Positions 7,794 to 16,585 are shown, counted from the stretch's first letter. The stretch: DNA of 64,000 nucleotides from VRUE01 sp963816785 (GCA_963816785.1 CAWFLL010000004.1:620001-684000); one strand, 5' to 3'. Notes: generated by a model not told the origin, from the letters alone. Numbers and translations: made by a program.

Positions 7794-9344
7794 TCAGCCC
7801 TCCTGGGTCTGGTTCGGCGCAGCCGGCGGGGGCGTCGACTCCGGCACCACCGGCTCGGGCGCCGCCTCGAGCGGAGCCGGGGCCACTGGAGGAGCGGTCT
7901 GCTCAGGCGCAGGGGGCACGGGCGCAACGGGCGGCAGACCCTGGGCCGCTGGGGGCACCGGGGGCACGGGCGGGGCAGAAACAGGCACCGCGGTCGGCGG
8001 AGGCGGGGCCGCGGCCGGCGGAGCCGGGGGCCCGGCCGGAGGGGCGGGCTCGGGGGCCGCGGCCGGCGGAGCCGGGGGCCCGGCCGGAGGGGCGGGCTCG
8101 GGGGCCGCGGGCACCGGCGCAGGCGGGGGAGGCGGCCCTCCCGGAGGGGGCGGAGGAGTGGAGTCGGGCGCGGCGCGAACCGGCGGAGGCGGCGGTGGGG
8201 CGGGCGCCGAGGGAGGCGGGCTCGGCCGAGCCGAGCCGTTCCCGTTCCCGGCATCCGGCTTGGAGGCCGGCATCACAGGCCCAGATCCCAGCAGCCGCTT
8301 CAGCTCCTCCGGGACCGAGGCGCGCTGTTCGGCGAGCGAGCGGGTGATGGTCCCGGCCCGGACCAGTCGCGCGAGGTCGGCGTCCATCGTCTGCATCCCG
8401 ACCGCGCCGGAGGTCTGCACCGCGGCGTAGATCTGATGTGTTTTGCCCTCCCGGATCAGGTTGCGGATCGCCGGCGTCGGCACCAGCACCTCACAGGCCA
8501 CGACCCGGGCCATCCCGTCGGCGGTCGGCAGCAGCTGCTGGGTGACGATCCCCTGCAGGGCGATCGAGAGCTGGGTGCGGACCTGGCCCTGCTGCTGGGG
8601 CGGGAAGACGTCGATGATTCGGTCGACCGTCTGCGCGGTCGACTGGGTGTGGAGGGTGGCGAAGACGAGGTGGCCCGTCTCGGCGGCGGTCAGCGCCGTC
8701 GAGATCGTCTCCATGTCGCGCATCTCGCCGACCAGGATCACGTCGGGGTCCTCTCGCAGGGCGGCTTTCAGCCCGAGCGAGAAGTCCTCCGCGTCGGAGC
8801 CGACCTCGCGCTGGTTGACGATCGAGCGTTTGTGAGTGTGGAGGAACTCGATCGGGTCCTCGATCGTGAGGATGTGGTCCTGACGCTCGGAGTTGATCAC
8901 GTCGACCATCGCGGCGAGGGTCGTCGACTTGCCGGAGCCGGTCGGGCCGGTGACCAGCACGAAGCCACGCGGTTTCGCGGCCAGGTCGCGCAGCACCTGC
9001 GGCACCTTGAGCGAGTCGAGAGACGGGATCTCCTGCGGGACGAGGCGGAAGGCGGCGCTGATCGACCCGCGCTGGAAGAAGCAGTTGACGCGGAAGCGCG
9101 CCACCCGCGGGATCGCGTACGCGAAGTCGAGCTGCTTGTGGTTCTCGAACCGTTTGCGCTGGTCCTCGTTGAGGATCCCGTAGATGACCTCGCGGGTCTG
9201 TTGGCTGGAGAGCTCCGGGAAGCCCTCCATATGCGTGATCTTGCCCTTGTCGCGGATCGCCGGCGGCACGCCCGGCGTGATGTGCACGTCGGAGGCACGC
9301 GCCTCGACCATGCGCCGCAGAACCTCTGCGAAGTCGAAGTCCAT
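7794..9344 (-). CDS. pilT: PilT-family ATPase with long proline-rich tail
   Basis: 516 residues. Residues 1-355 are a full PilT: N-terminal PAS-like region, Walker A GPTGSGKST (~130), Asp box ILTIEDPIEFLH, Walker B DPDVILVGEMRD, the AIRNLIREGK motif typical of PilT, and GMQTMD. The retraction ATPase role is inferred from the family. Residues ~360-516 are an extreme Pro/Ala/Gly tail not found in ordinary PilT; it includes a 16-residue unit repeated through a 48-bp tandem DNA duplication. No Shine-Dalgarno is evident. This is the second pilT in the cluster (see 12115-13230). Confidence 0.92.
   Translation of the reverse strand: MDFDFAEVLRRMVEARASDVHITPGVPPAIRDKGKITHMEGFPELSSQQTREVIYGILNEDQRKRFENHKQLDFAYAIPRVARFRVNCFFQRGSISAAFRLVPQEIPSLDSLKVPQVLRDLAAKPRGFVLVTGPTGSGKSTTLAAMVDVINSERQDHILTIEDPIEFLHTHKRSIVNQREVGSDAEDFSLGLKAALREDPDVILVGEMRDMETISTALTAAETGHLVFATLHTQSTAQTVDRIIDVFPPQQQGQVRTQLSIALQGIVTQQLLPTADGMARVVACEVLVPTPAIRNLIREGKTHQIYAAVQTSGAVGMQTMDADLARLVRAGTITRSLAEQRASVPEELKRLLGSGPVMPASKPDAGNGNGSARPSPPPSAPAPPPPPPVRAAPDSTPPPPPGGPPPPPAPVPAAPEPAPPAGPPAPPAAAPEPAPPAGPPAPPAAAPPPPTAVPVSAPPVPPVPPAAQGLPPVAPVPPAPEQTAPPVAPAPLEAAPEPVVPESTPPPAAPNQTQEG
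8007..8102. repeat. 48-bp tandem duplication in the pilT tail
   Basis: Two perfect consecutive 48-bp copies (8007-8054 and 8055-8102) encode a repeated 16-residue Pro/Ala unit (PPAAAPEPAPPAGPPA). The period keeps the frame. Copy number may vary between strains because the unit is long and identical. Confidence 0.85.
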
Positions 9345-9413
9345 GGCAGCTAGATCGTCCGTCCAGGCCGATTACTCGATAGTTAAAACCGAGTACCGCA
9401 GGGCAGCCCGCGG

Positions 9414-11406
9414 TCAGGTGGTGACGCGGATCACCTCTTCGAGGCTTGTCTGGCCGGCCCGTACCTTGCTGAGGCCATCCTCGCGCAGGGTCACCATGCC
9501 CTCCTCGCGGGCGGCCTTGCTGATCTCCGCCTCGGGGGCGTTGGCGACGACCATCTCCTTGATCCGTTCGCTCAGGACCATCACCGAGTAGAGCCCGACC
9601 CTGCCTTTGTAGCCGTTGTGGCTGCAGCGTGAGCAGCCCACGGGCTCGTAGGCCTCGACGTCGACGCCGACCCGCAACCCCGCTTCGACCAGGGACTGGG
9701 GTGGGATCATCACCCGCCGCTTGCAGTGGCTGCAGAGTTTTCGAGCGAGCCGTTGGGCGACGACGCAGTCCACCGCGGAGGAGATCAGGAAGCTCTCGAT
9801 GCCCATCTTGGTCAGGCGCGTGATCGCGCCGGGGGCATCGTTGGTGTGGAGCGTGGAGAGCATCATGTGGCCGGTCAGCGCCGCCTCGATCGCGATCCTC
9901 GCCGTCTCACCATCGCGGATCTCGCCGACCATGACTATGTCGGGGTCTGCTCGGAGCATCGACCGCAGGCCGGTGGCGAAGTCGAGGCCGGCTTTGCGGT
10001 TGACGTTCATCTGGTTGATGCCCGTGAGCTGATACTCGACCGGGTCCTCGATGGTGATGACGTTGTTCTCGACTTTGTTCAACTCCTTCAATGCCGCGTA
10101 CAGCGTCGTGCTCTTGCCCGAGCCGGTCGGGCCGGTGACGATCACCGCGCCGTAGGCCTGGCTGAAGGCGTGCCGGAAGCGCTCGCAGGTGCTGCCGTCC
10201 ATCCCCAGGTCGTCGAGGGTGCGCTGGGCGTTCTCCTTGTCGAGGATGCGGATCGTCGCTCCCTCGCCGCGCTGGGTCGGCAGCGTCGTGACTCGGAGGT
10301 CGACCTTGCGGTCGTCGACGGTGACGCTGACACGGCCATCCTGCGGGACCCGCTTCTCGGCGATGTTGAGGTCGCTCATGATCTTCACCCGTGACACGAC
10401 GGCGTTGATCATCCGCTTCGGCACGTGGGCGGCCTCGCGCAGGACTCCGTCGACCCGGAAGCGGACCCGCATTTCCCCCTCGTCGGCTTCGAAGTGGACG
10501 TCGGAAGCGCCTTCCCCCACGGCCTGGCCGAGGATGCTGTAGACGAGCTTGACCACGGGAGCGTCCTCGGCGCTGACCTCGATGTCCTCGCCTGGGAGTT
10601 CCCCGACGTCGAGGTCCTCGTCCTCCTCGCCCTCGACGATCGCCTCGCTGACGGCGCTCTGGAGCGTGTTGAGACGCCCCAGCAGCGCCTCGATATCGGC
10701 CTCCGGCGCGACGGCGACGTTGCAGTCGAGCCCGGTGGCGATCTTGATGTCGTCGATCGCCAGCAGGTTGGTCGGATCCGCCATCGCGACCAGAAGCGTC
10801 GCCTTGTCGAGGAAGCCGACCGGCAGCGCGTTGTAGCGGCGCGCCGTATTGACCGGGATCAGGTTGGCGGCGGCCATGTCGACCTTGAACGCGGAGAGGT
10901 CGACATGGTCGAAGCCGTAGCGCTCGGCGACGGCGCGGGAGAGCTGGTCGGCGGTCATCGCCCCCTGCTCCAGCAGCAGCTGCTCCGGTGGGCGCCCCGC
11001 CGTGCGGGCGGCGTCGATGGCCTGGCGCACCACCTGGTCCGAGACGAAGTCGAGTTCGACGAGGACGTCGGTGACGAAGCCGGACGAGTGCCCGCGGGCT
11101 TTGGGATGGGTCAGGCCGAGGGTTGGATCGCTGTCCTCCCCATCGTCGTCCGGCGTGGACGGGCCTCCGGCGAGCGGGGCGGGGTCGAGCTGGCGCCTCC
11201 TCGGGCGGGGCAGCATCAGGCGCCTCCTCCTCCTCCTCCTCCTCGACCGGCTCCGGACCGACCGGCACCGGGTCGAGTGGCGCCTTGTCGGCGGGCGCAC
11301 TCCTGAAGTGAGGGGGATCTGGTGCTACCGGGTCGAGCGTCGGCGCGGTGGAATCGCCGGAGTCCGGAACTGGTCGCAGATGGGTCGCGTGCTCCCGCTG
11401 ATCCAT
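9414..11406 (-). CDS. pilB: PilB, pilus extension ATPase (apparent +1 frameshift near the N-terminus)
   Basis: The downstream ~600 codons are intact: MshEN-like N-terminal domain, then GspE/PilB ATPase with Walker A GPTGSGKSTT, Asp boxes ITIEDPVEYQ, Walker B DPDIVMVGEIRD, and the tetracysteine zinc motif CSHCKRR...CSRCSHNG. The real start is probably ATG 11406, 5 nt after the upstream stop, giving MDQREHATHLRPVPDSG and an acidic poly-Glu linker. That frame joins the ATPase frame only after removing one base at about 11170-11235, in a proline/acidic low-complexity stretch with C-runs. The alternative start at 11300 gives an implausible poly-Arg N-terminus. Probably a sequence error; a real frameshift would remove the start context. 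Confidence 0.88.
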
Positions 11407-11410
11407 CTGG

Positions 11411-12052
11411 TCACGGGTGATAGTCGAGCGTGCGTCCCTCGTAGCCGGCGTCGACAACCGCCTGGACGACGCTTGCCGGGCTCTGGAATCCGTAGGTGAC
11501 CGAGGCAGTGGGGATCCCGTCGTCGACCTTCTTGGGGGTGACCACGACGAGTGCCGGCACGCGGTCGACGGCGACGCCCTGGGTGATCGACGCGTATCGG
11601 GCGATCCGGTCGGCGGGGACGACGAAGGTTGAGACGTCGCCGAGGCTGCCAAGCCGCTCGACGGCGCCCTTGACGATCTCGTCGTCGATGCCGCCGTTGC
11701 GGACGAAGAGCAGGACCACGGTGCGATTGGCCTCGAAGGCGTCGATGACCTCCCGGGGCAGCGGCGGCGCGGTGCTTCCTGGCGGCATCGCGGGGACCGA
11801 GGCCGGCGTCGTCGAGGTGGTCGCGGTCGCGGTTTCGATCGCGCCTTCGACCGCTTCCCCGGGCGTCGCGGCCGTCGCGGTGCCGGTTTCGCCCGAGCCC
11901 GCGACCGTCACCGTCGCTTCAGTCGTCGCGGGCGCGGCTTCTTCTTCTTCGCCGCCTTTGCCCATGCTCATGAGCATGAACGCGACGCCGATCAGCAGAA
12001 CGGCGACGAGGGCGACCTGGGCGACCGGGTTGCTGTTGAGTTTCTCCCTCAT
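11411..12052 (-). CDS. Membrane-anchored thioredoxin-fold protein of the pilus operon
   Basis: 213 residues. There is one N-terminal transmembrane segment (VAQVALVAVLLIGVAFMLMS), a Thr/Ala/Glu-rich linker (~35-95), and a C-terminal domain (~105-213) that looks like thioredoxin: beta-strand VVLLFVRNGGIDDEIVKGAVERL, then VDRVPALVVV with the cis-Pro position. The redox CxxC is absent; NGGI stands in its place and the domain has no cysteine, so it cannot be an ordinary disulfide oxidoreductase. It sits between the first pilT-like gene and pilB, where a GspC/PilP-like or motor-docking protein might be expected. Function unknown. Confidence 0.7.
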   Translation of the reverse strand: MREKLNSNPVAQVALVAVLLIGVAFMLMSMGKGGEEEEAAPATTEATVTVAGSGETGTATAATPGEAVEGAIETATATTSTTPASVPAMPPGSTAPPLPREVIDAFEANRTVVLLFVRNGGIDDEIVKGAVERLGSLGDVSTFVVPADRIARYASITQGVAVDRVPALVVVTPKKVDDGIPTASVTYGFQSPASVVQAVVDAGYEGRTLDYHP

Positions 12053-12114
12053 ACGTTCGCTTACTAGCTCGGCATCTGGAGCCTGAAGCTTGAATCGCGG
12101 CGCGAGCCTGCCGA

Positions 12115-13230
12115 CTACTGGGCCGGCTCAGCGGCGAGCTGCTCGATTCCGCTTGCCCGCTGGCCTCCCGCCGCGAGCATCAGCTTGAAGTCGTGCGGGC
12201 TGGAGGCATAGTCGAGGGCGACCTGCTCGGAGACCCGCCCCTCCATCACGTAGCCGAGCAGCGCCTGGTCGAAGGTGCGCATCCCGTAGAACTCACCCTC
12301 GGAGATCACTTCGGTGATCTTGCCCGTCTCCTCCGGGTTGAGGATCAGGTCCTGTACGCGGCCGGTCACCACCATCACCTCGGAGGCGGGAACCCGGCCT
12401 TCGCCGGTGATGTCGGGGACGAGGCGCTGCGCGACCGCGCCCTTGAGCGTGGCGGCGAGCATCACCCGCGACTGGTGCTGGAGGTGCGGGGGGAAGAAAT
12501 CGATGATCCGGTTGATCGTCTCGGTCGCGTCGAGGGTGTGGACCGTGGAGAGGACGAGGTGGCCGGTCTCGGCGGCGGACAGCGCGGTCCGTACCGTCTC
12601 CTCGTCGCGCATCTCGCCGATCAGGATCACGTCGGGGTCCTGGCGCAGGACCCGTTTCATCGCCCGCGCGAAGCTCTCGGTGTCGGAGCCGACTTCGCGC
12701 TGGTTGATGATCGAGTGTTTGTCCTCGTGCAGGTACTCGATCGGGTCCTCGAGCGTGACGATGTGCTGATGCCGGGTGCGGTTGATGTGGTCGATCATCG
12801 CCGCCAGCGTGGTGCTCTTCCCCGAGCCCGTCGTACCGGTGATGAGGATGATCCCGCGCTGCTCTTCGGCCAGACTGGTGACCACCGGCGGGAGTCCCAG
12901 CTCCTCGACCGAGCGGATCCTGAACGGGATCGCGCGGCAGACGATCGAGATCGAGCCGCGCTGCCGGAAGGTGTTGACGCGGAACCGTGAGAGGCCGGAG
13001 ATCGCGTAGGAGTAGTCGGCCTCGCCGTCGGTCTGGAACTCCTGCACCGAGCGGGGCTCGGCGATCTGCTGGAAGGCGCTCTCGGTGTCCTGCGGGGTCA
13101 GCGGCTGGTAGCCCTCGAGCGGGACCAGCTCACCGTGCAGGCGCACGGTCGGCGGCGCGCCGACTTTGATGTGGAGGTCCGACCCCTCACGCTCGATCAG
13201 CGTGCGCAGGGCTGAGTCGATTTCGAACAT
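12115..13230 (-). CDS. pilT: PilT-like twitching motility ATPase (first copy)
   Basis: 371 residues, the normal PilT length. Walker A GTTGSGKSTT (near residue 135), IVTLEDPIEYLH, Walker B DPDVILIGEMRDEE, HLVLSTVHTLDATETINRIIDFFP. In place of the usual AIRNLIREGK it has VQDLILNPEETGK, which suggests a PilU-like or divergent PilT paralogue (inference). A hairpin CCCGCC-N7-GGCGGG ends exactly before the ATG and may cover the ribosome site. It lies between rpoD and the pilus genes. Confidence 0.9.
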   Translation of the reverse strand: MFEIDSALRTLIEREGSDLHIKVGAPPTVRLHGELVPLEGYQPLTPQDTESAFQQIAEPRSVQEFQTDGEADYSYAISGLSRFRVNTFRQRGSISIVCRAIPFRIRSVEELGLPPVVTSLAEEQRGIILITGTTGSGKSTTLAAMIDHINRTRHQHIVTLEDPIEYLHEDKHSIINQREVGSDTESFARAMKRVLRQDPDVILIGEMRDEETVRTALSAAETGHLVLSTVHTLDATETINRIIDFFPPHLQHQSRVMLAATLKGAVAQRLVPDITGEGRVPASEVMVVTGRVQDLILNPEETGKITEVISEGEFYGMRTFDQALLGYVMEGRVSEQVALDYASSPHDFKLMLAAGGQRASGIEQLAAEPAQ

Positions 13231-13307
13231 CCCGCCCTGTATCGGCGGGGGTGCATTGCGGCGCGGAGCGTGGCGTGCTTCGCAGTAGCGACCGAGGCGC
13301 CAGGCGA

Positions 13308-14414
13308 TCAGGTGACTTCGCGCAGTTTCTGCGCTTCGCCCAGCTGCTGCAGCTTCTTCAGGCTCTGGTTCTCGATCTGGCGGATCCGCTCGCGGGTGAC
13401 GTTGAACGTGCGCCCGACCTCATCCAGGGTGCGCGGGTGCTCGCCGCCCAGGCCGTAGCGCAGCTCGAGCACGCGGCGCTCGCGGTAGGAGAGGTTCTCC
13501 AGCGCTTCCTTCAGCGCCTCTTTGGTGAGCAGGTCGGCCGCCCGGTCGAACGGGGACTCGGCCTTCTCGTCGGCGATGAACTGCCCGAACTCGGACTCCT
13601 CCTCGTCGCCGACCGGCTTCTCCAGCGAGACCGGCGCCTGCGCGGAGCGCTTGATCGAGTCGACCTCATCGGGATCGATCCCGGTCACCTCGGCGATCTC
13701 CTCGGGGGTCGGCTCGCGGCCCAGCTCGGTGACGAGCTTCCGCTCGGCGCGCCCGATCTTGTTCAGCTTCTCGACCACGTGGACCGGGATGCGGATCGTG
13801 CGCGCCTTGTCGGCCAGGGCGCGGGCGATCGCCTGGCGGATCCACCAGGTCGCGTAGGTGGAGAACTTGAACCCCTTGCGGTAGTCGAACTTCTCCGCGG
13901 CGCGGACCAGGCCCAGCGTCCCCTCCTGGATCAGGTCGAGGAACGGCAGGCCCTGGTTGCGGTAGTTCTTGGCGATCGAGACGACCAGGCGCAGGTTGGA
14001 CTCGACCATTTTCTGCTTCGCGTCGAGGTCGCCGCGCTCGATCCGTTTCGCGAGTTCGACCTCCTCCTGGGCGGTCAGCAGGCGAACTTTGCCGATGTCC
14101 TTGAGGAACAGCTGCAGCGAGTCCGTCGTCATGTCCGGTTTCAGGTCGAGCGCCTGTTTCTGACGGCGCCGGCCTTTTTTCCCGGTGTCGACGGGCATCG
14201 CGTCCGCGGCCGCTTTCTGGGCCGGGTCCATGTCCTCGACAAGCTCGATCCCCGACTTCTCGAGGTGTCCGTAGAGGTCCTCGACGTCGGACTCGTCGAG
14301 GTCGACCTCCGACACGGCGGCGGCGATGTCGCCGAAAGTCAGCACGCCGAGCTGCTGACCACGGCTGATCAGCCCTTTTACCTCCTCAAGCTCCTGAAGC
14401 TCTGCTACCAGCAT
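13308..14414 (-). CDS. rpoD: Primary RNA polymerase sigma factor
   Basis: 368 residues. A shortened region 1.1 (LISRGQQLGVLTFGDIAAAV..DLYGHLEKSGIELVED) is followed by a basic linker, region 1.2 (DSLQLFLKDIGKVRLLTAQEEVELAKRIERG), region 2 with FLDLIQEGTLGLVRAAEKFDY and FSTYATWWIRQAI, region 3, and region 4 with RTLDEVGRTFNVTRERIRQIE. The lack of a non-conserved insert and the total length fit actinobacterial RpoD/SigA. No strong Shine-Dalgarno precedes ATG 14414. A ~200-nt leader with its own promoter and an intrinsic terminator lies upstream. It probably also serves as the first gene of the pilus cluster. Confidence 0.93.
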   Translation of the reverse strand: MLVAELQELEEVKGLISRGQQLGVLTFGDIAAAVSEVDLDESDVEDLYGHLEKSGIELVEDMDPAQKAAADAMPVDTGKKGRRRQKQALDLKPDMTTDSLQLFLKDIGKVRLLTAQEEVELAKRIERGDLDAKQKMVESNLRLVVSIAKNYRNQGLPFLDLIQEGTLGLVRAAEKFDYRKGFKFSTYATWWIRQAIARALADKARTIRIPVHVVEKLNKIGRAERKLVTELGREPTPEEIAEVTGIDPDEVDSIKRSAQAPVSLEKPVGDEEESEFGQFIADEKAESPFDRAADLLTKEALKEALENLSYRERRVLELRYGLGGEHPRTLDEVGRTFNVTRERIRQIENQSLKKLQQLGEAQKLREVT

Positions 14415-14488
14415 CCTGTTTGCGCTCGTTTCTCTCAGCTAGATGGTTTAGTCCTGCTCATGAAAGGCCAGCGGCGGCGAAAAGTCTC

Positions 14489-14577
14489 GAAAAAACGGAC
14501 CGGCAATCCGGTCCGCGCTGAAGGCGACTCGACGCTGCAATGGCTCTATGCGGGCTTCTTTGCCCACTCAAACGTCT
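14489..14577 (-). ncRNA. Candidate short RNA or attenuated leader upstream of rpoD
   Basis: A transcript starting about 7 nt after the TATCAT box (~14577) would run to the intrinsic terminator at 14490-14515, about 90 nt. It contains one more hairpin, GTGGGC-N6-GCCCGC (14550-14567). It could be an independent small RNA or a leader whose read-through feeds rpoD. No known RNA family is recognised. Confidence 0.45.
14490..14515 (-). terminator. Intrinsic terminator ahead of rpoD
   Basis: On the minus strand: perfect 8-bp stem CGGACCGG / CCGGTCCG with an ATTG loop, followed directly by TTTTTT (plus strand A-run 14490-14495). It is the cleanest rho-independent terminator in the window. No minus-strand gene ends just upstream, which points to attenuation or a short RNA. 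Confidence 0.8.
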
Positions 14578-14583
14578 GTTCGC

Positions 14584-14612
14584 ATGATAGGCGCTTCAGT
14601 TTCTGAAGTCAA
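14584..14612 (-). promoter_or_regulatory. Sigma-70 type promoter directed toward rpoD
   Basis: -35 TTGACT (14607-14612) and -10 TATCAT (14584-14589) on the minus strand, with a 17-bp spacer. The -35 box directly abuts the ATG of the divergent yihY gene at 14613. Confidence 0.7.
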
Positions 14613-15515
14613 ATGCTCGCCCCCCTCCGACATCCCCGTCCCTGGCTGAACGGCTTCTGGCAGCGCGCCTACCGCGAGAACGTCACCGGGCTCTCGGCGA
14701 TGGTCGCCTACAACCTGATGCTGGCGGTGTTCCCGTTCGCGCTGCTGGTCCTCTTCCTGTTCGGCCAGGTGCTGAAGATCGAGGGGGTCGAGGCGGGGGT
14801 CCTCGACGACCTGCAACGGCTGTTTCCGAATGCCGAGCAGAACACCCTGACCGACGTCCTGACCCGGATCGAGGACAACTCGACGACGATCGGGATCGCC
14901 GCCTTCTTCGGATCGATCTGGATCGGCGCCTCGTTCTGGGGCGCGATGGACACCGCCTTCTGCCGCATCTACCACGTCGAATGCCGGGGATGGGTCGAGC
15001 AGAAGCGGTTCTCGTTCACGATGCTGCTGGTCGTCCTCCTCTTCATCGCCGCCTCCATCGTCCTGCCGACGATGGAGGCGACCCTCGTCTCCAGTACCGA
15101 TCGGCTGCCCTTCGGCCTCTCCAACATCAAGGCGATCGACACGATCCTGCTGCTGTCCGCCGCGCTCCTGGTGACCTTCGCGCTCCTCTGCGTGATCTTC
15201 TGGGCGGTGCCGAAAGGGCACATGCCCTGGCGCGCGGTCTGGCCGGGGGCGCTGTTCGTCACGATCACGACGGGCATCGCCAACTGGGCATTCCCGTTCT
15301 ACCTGGCGAACGTGTCCGACATATCCCGGTTCGGCTCGACCCTCGGCTTCGTCCTCATCACCCTGCTCTGGTTCTACGCGCTGAGCCTGGCGCTGCTGGC
15401 CGGCGCCGTGATCAACAGCCTTCGCCACGAGCTGCACGACACCGGCGAGATGCCCTACTCAACTCCTGAGACCGCTGCAACCGAGCAGGTCGAGGGATGC
15501 AGGGAGTGCGACTGA
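14613..15515 (+). CDS. yihY: YihY/BrkB family inner-membrane protein
   Basis: 300 residues with about six transmembrane helices. It begins RPWLNGFWQRAYRENVTGLSAMVAYNLMLAVFPFALL, the YihY/BrkB signature, and has GSIWIGASFWGAMDTAFCRIYH and GSTLGFVLITLLWFYALSLALLAGAVINSLRHE near the end. The family is widespread; its function is not firmly known (once misassigned as RNase BN). Its last codons form one arm of a perfect 18-bp inverted repeat shared with the 3' end of glpX. Confidence 0.88.
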   Translation: MLAPLRHPRPWLNGFWQRAYRENVTGLSAMVAYNLMLAVFPFALLVLFLFGQVLKIEGVEAGVLDDLQRLFPNAEQNTLTDVLTRIEDNSTTIGIAAFFGSIWIGASFWGAMDTAFCRIYHVECRGWVEQKRFSFTMLLVVLLFIAASIVLPTMEATLVSSTDRLPFGLSNIKAIDTILLLSAALLVTFALLCVIFWAVPKGHMPWRAVWPGALFVTITTGIANWAFPFYLANVSDISRFGSTLGFVLITLLWFYALSLALLAGAVINSLRHELHDTGEMPYSTPETAATEQVEGCRECD

Positions 15516-15590
15516 GGGGAGCGCACTCTGGTGCGTGACCCGAAGGAGCCGACCGAAGACCCCGAGATGCGACGGTTGCAGCGGTCTCAG
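15466..15590. repeat. Nested inverted repeats at the yihY/glpX convergent ends
   Basis: Outer arms: CTGAGACCGCTGCAACCG (15466-15483) and its perfect reverse complement (15573-15590), 18 bp each. Inner arms: GAGTGCG (15504-15510) / CGCACTC (15522-15528). The left outer arm lies inside yihY; the right one contains the glpX stop codon. Transcripts from either side that run through the 125-bp region would fold into a long stem, so it could act as a bidirectional 3'-end structure. No U-run is present. Confidence 0.75.
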
Positions 15591-16585
15591 CCGTATCGCT
15601 CGCCGATGATCGCGCGTAGCTTCGAGCGGTCGTGGGTCGCCTGGATGCGGCGGACGGTCCCGGATCGCGAGCGCATCACCAGCGACTCGGTGGTCGCGCC
15701 GGCCCCGCGGTAGCGGACGCCCTGCAGGACGTCGCCGTCGGTGACCCCCGAGGCGGAGAAGAAGACGTCCTCGCCGGAGCAGAGATCGTCGCCGGTGAGG
15801 ACCCGGTCGAGGTCGTAGCCGGCATCGACCGCCGCCTGTCGCTCCCCGTCGTCGCGGGGCCAGAGTCGGCCGAGCAGCTGGCCGCCCATCGACTTCAGCG
15901 CCGCCGCCGATAGCACGCCCTCGGGTGTCCCGCCGATCCCCCAGAGGAGGTCGACCGGGGAGCGGTCGCTGACGGCGAGCAGGGCGGCCGAGACGTCGCC
16001 GTCGGTGATCAGGCGGATGCGGGCGCCCGCATCGCGGACCTCACGCATCGCCTCCTCGTGGCGCGGCCGGTCGAGCATCACCACGGTGACGTCGCCGACG
16101 CTGCCGCCCTTGCGCTCGGCGATCAGCTTCAGGGTCTCGGGAAGCGGCCGGTCGAGGTCGAGGAGGTCGGCGATCTCCTCGCCGCCGGCCATCTTTTCCA
16201 TGTAGACGCAGGGCCCGGGGTCGAACATCGTTCCGCGCTCCGCGAGCGCGATGACGGCGATCGCGCTCGGCATTCCCAGCGCACAGAGGCGCGTCCCCTC
16301 GAGCGGGTCGACAGCGATGTCGACGACCGGGTGGCTGCCGTCGCCGATGTGCTCGCCGTTGTAGAGCATCGGCGCCTCGTCCTTCTCACCCTCGCCGATG
16401 ACGACGACGCCGTCCATCGCGACCGAGTCGAGGACGAACCGCATCGCGTCGACCGCCGCCTGGTCGGCCGCAATCTTGTCTCCCCGCCCGACCCAGCGCG
16501 CGGACGCCAGCGCCGCAGCCTCGGTGACCCGGACCAGCTCCAGCGCCAGGTTGCGATCAGGCTTATCGTGCGAGGGTCCCTCCAT
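15587..16585 (-). CDS. glpX: Fructose-1,6-bisphosphatase, class II
   Basis: 332 residues. Recognised by VGRGDKIAADQAAVDAMR, GVVVIGEGEKDEAPMLYNGE and VDIAVDPLEGTRL (metal- and phosphate-binding motifs of GlpX), followed by GDVTVVMLDRPRHEE and WGIGGTPEGVLSAAALK. It hydrolyses fructose 1,6-bisphosphate in gluconeogenesis; class II is the usual actinobacterial enzyme. It is near-leaderless: TAGCCT (16594-16599) lies 8 nt before ATG, in a 26-bp gap shared with the divergent oxidoreductase gene. Confidence 0.94.
   Translation of the reverse strand: MEGPSHDKPDRNLALELVRVTEAAALASARWVGRGDKIAADQAAVDAMRFVLDSVAMDGVVVIGEGEKDEAPMLYNGEHIGDGSHPVVDIAVDPLEGTRLCALGMPSAIAVIALAERGTMFDPGPCVYMEKMAGGEEIADLLDLDRPLPETLKLIAERKGGSVGDVTVVMLDRPRHEEAMREVRDAGARIRLITDGDVSAALLAVSDRSPVDLLWGIGGTPEGVLSAAALKSMGGQLLGRLWPRDDGERQAAVDAGYDLDRVLTGDDLCSGEDVFFSASGVTDGDVLQGVRYRGAGATTESLVMRSRSGTVRRIQATHDRSKLRAIIGERYG

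Noticed and set aside
6753..9353. 866-codon plus-strand ORF opposite pilC/pilT
   Set aside because: It is a GC-driven shadow: the minus strand encodes full PilC and PilT with all motifs, and this ORF has Arg/Gly/Asp-rich nonsense composition.
9345..9413. Hairpins (ACTCG..CGAGT, CCGC..GCGG) between pilB and pilT as a terminator
   Set aside because: Stems are short and no U-run follows in the direction of transcription; the genes are probably cotranscribed.
14439..14465. 8-codon upstream ORF in the rpoD leader
   Set aside because: No Shine-Dalgarno and too short to judge; could be chance.
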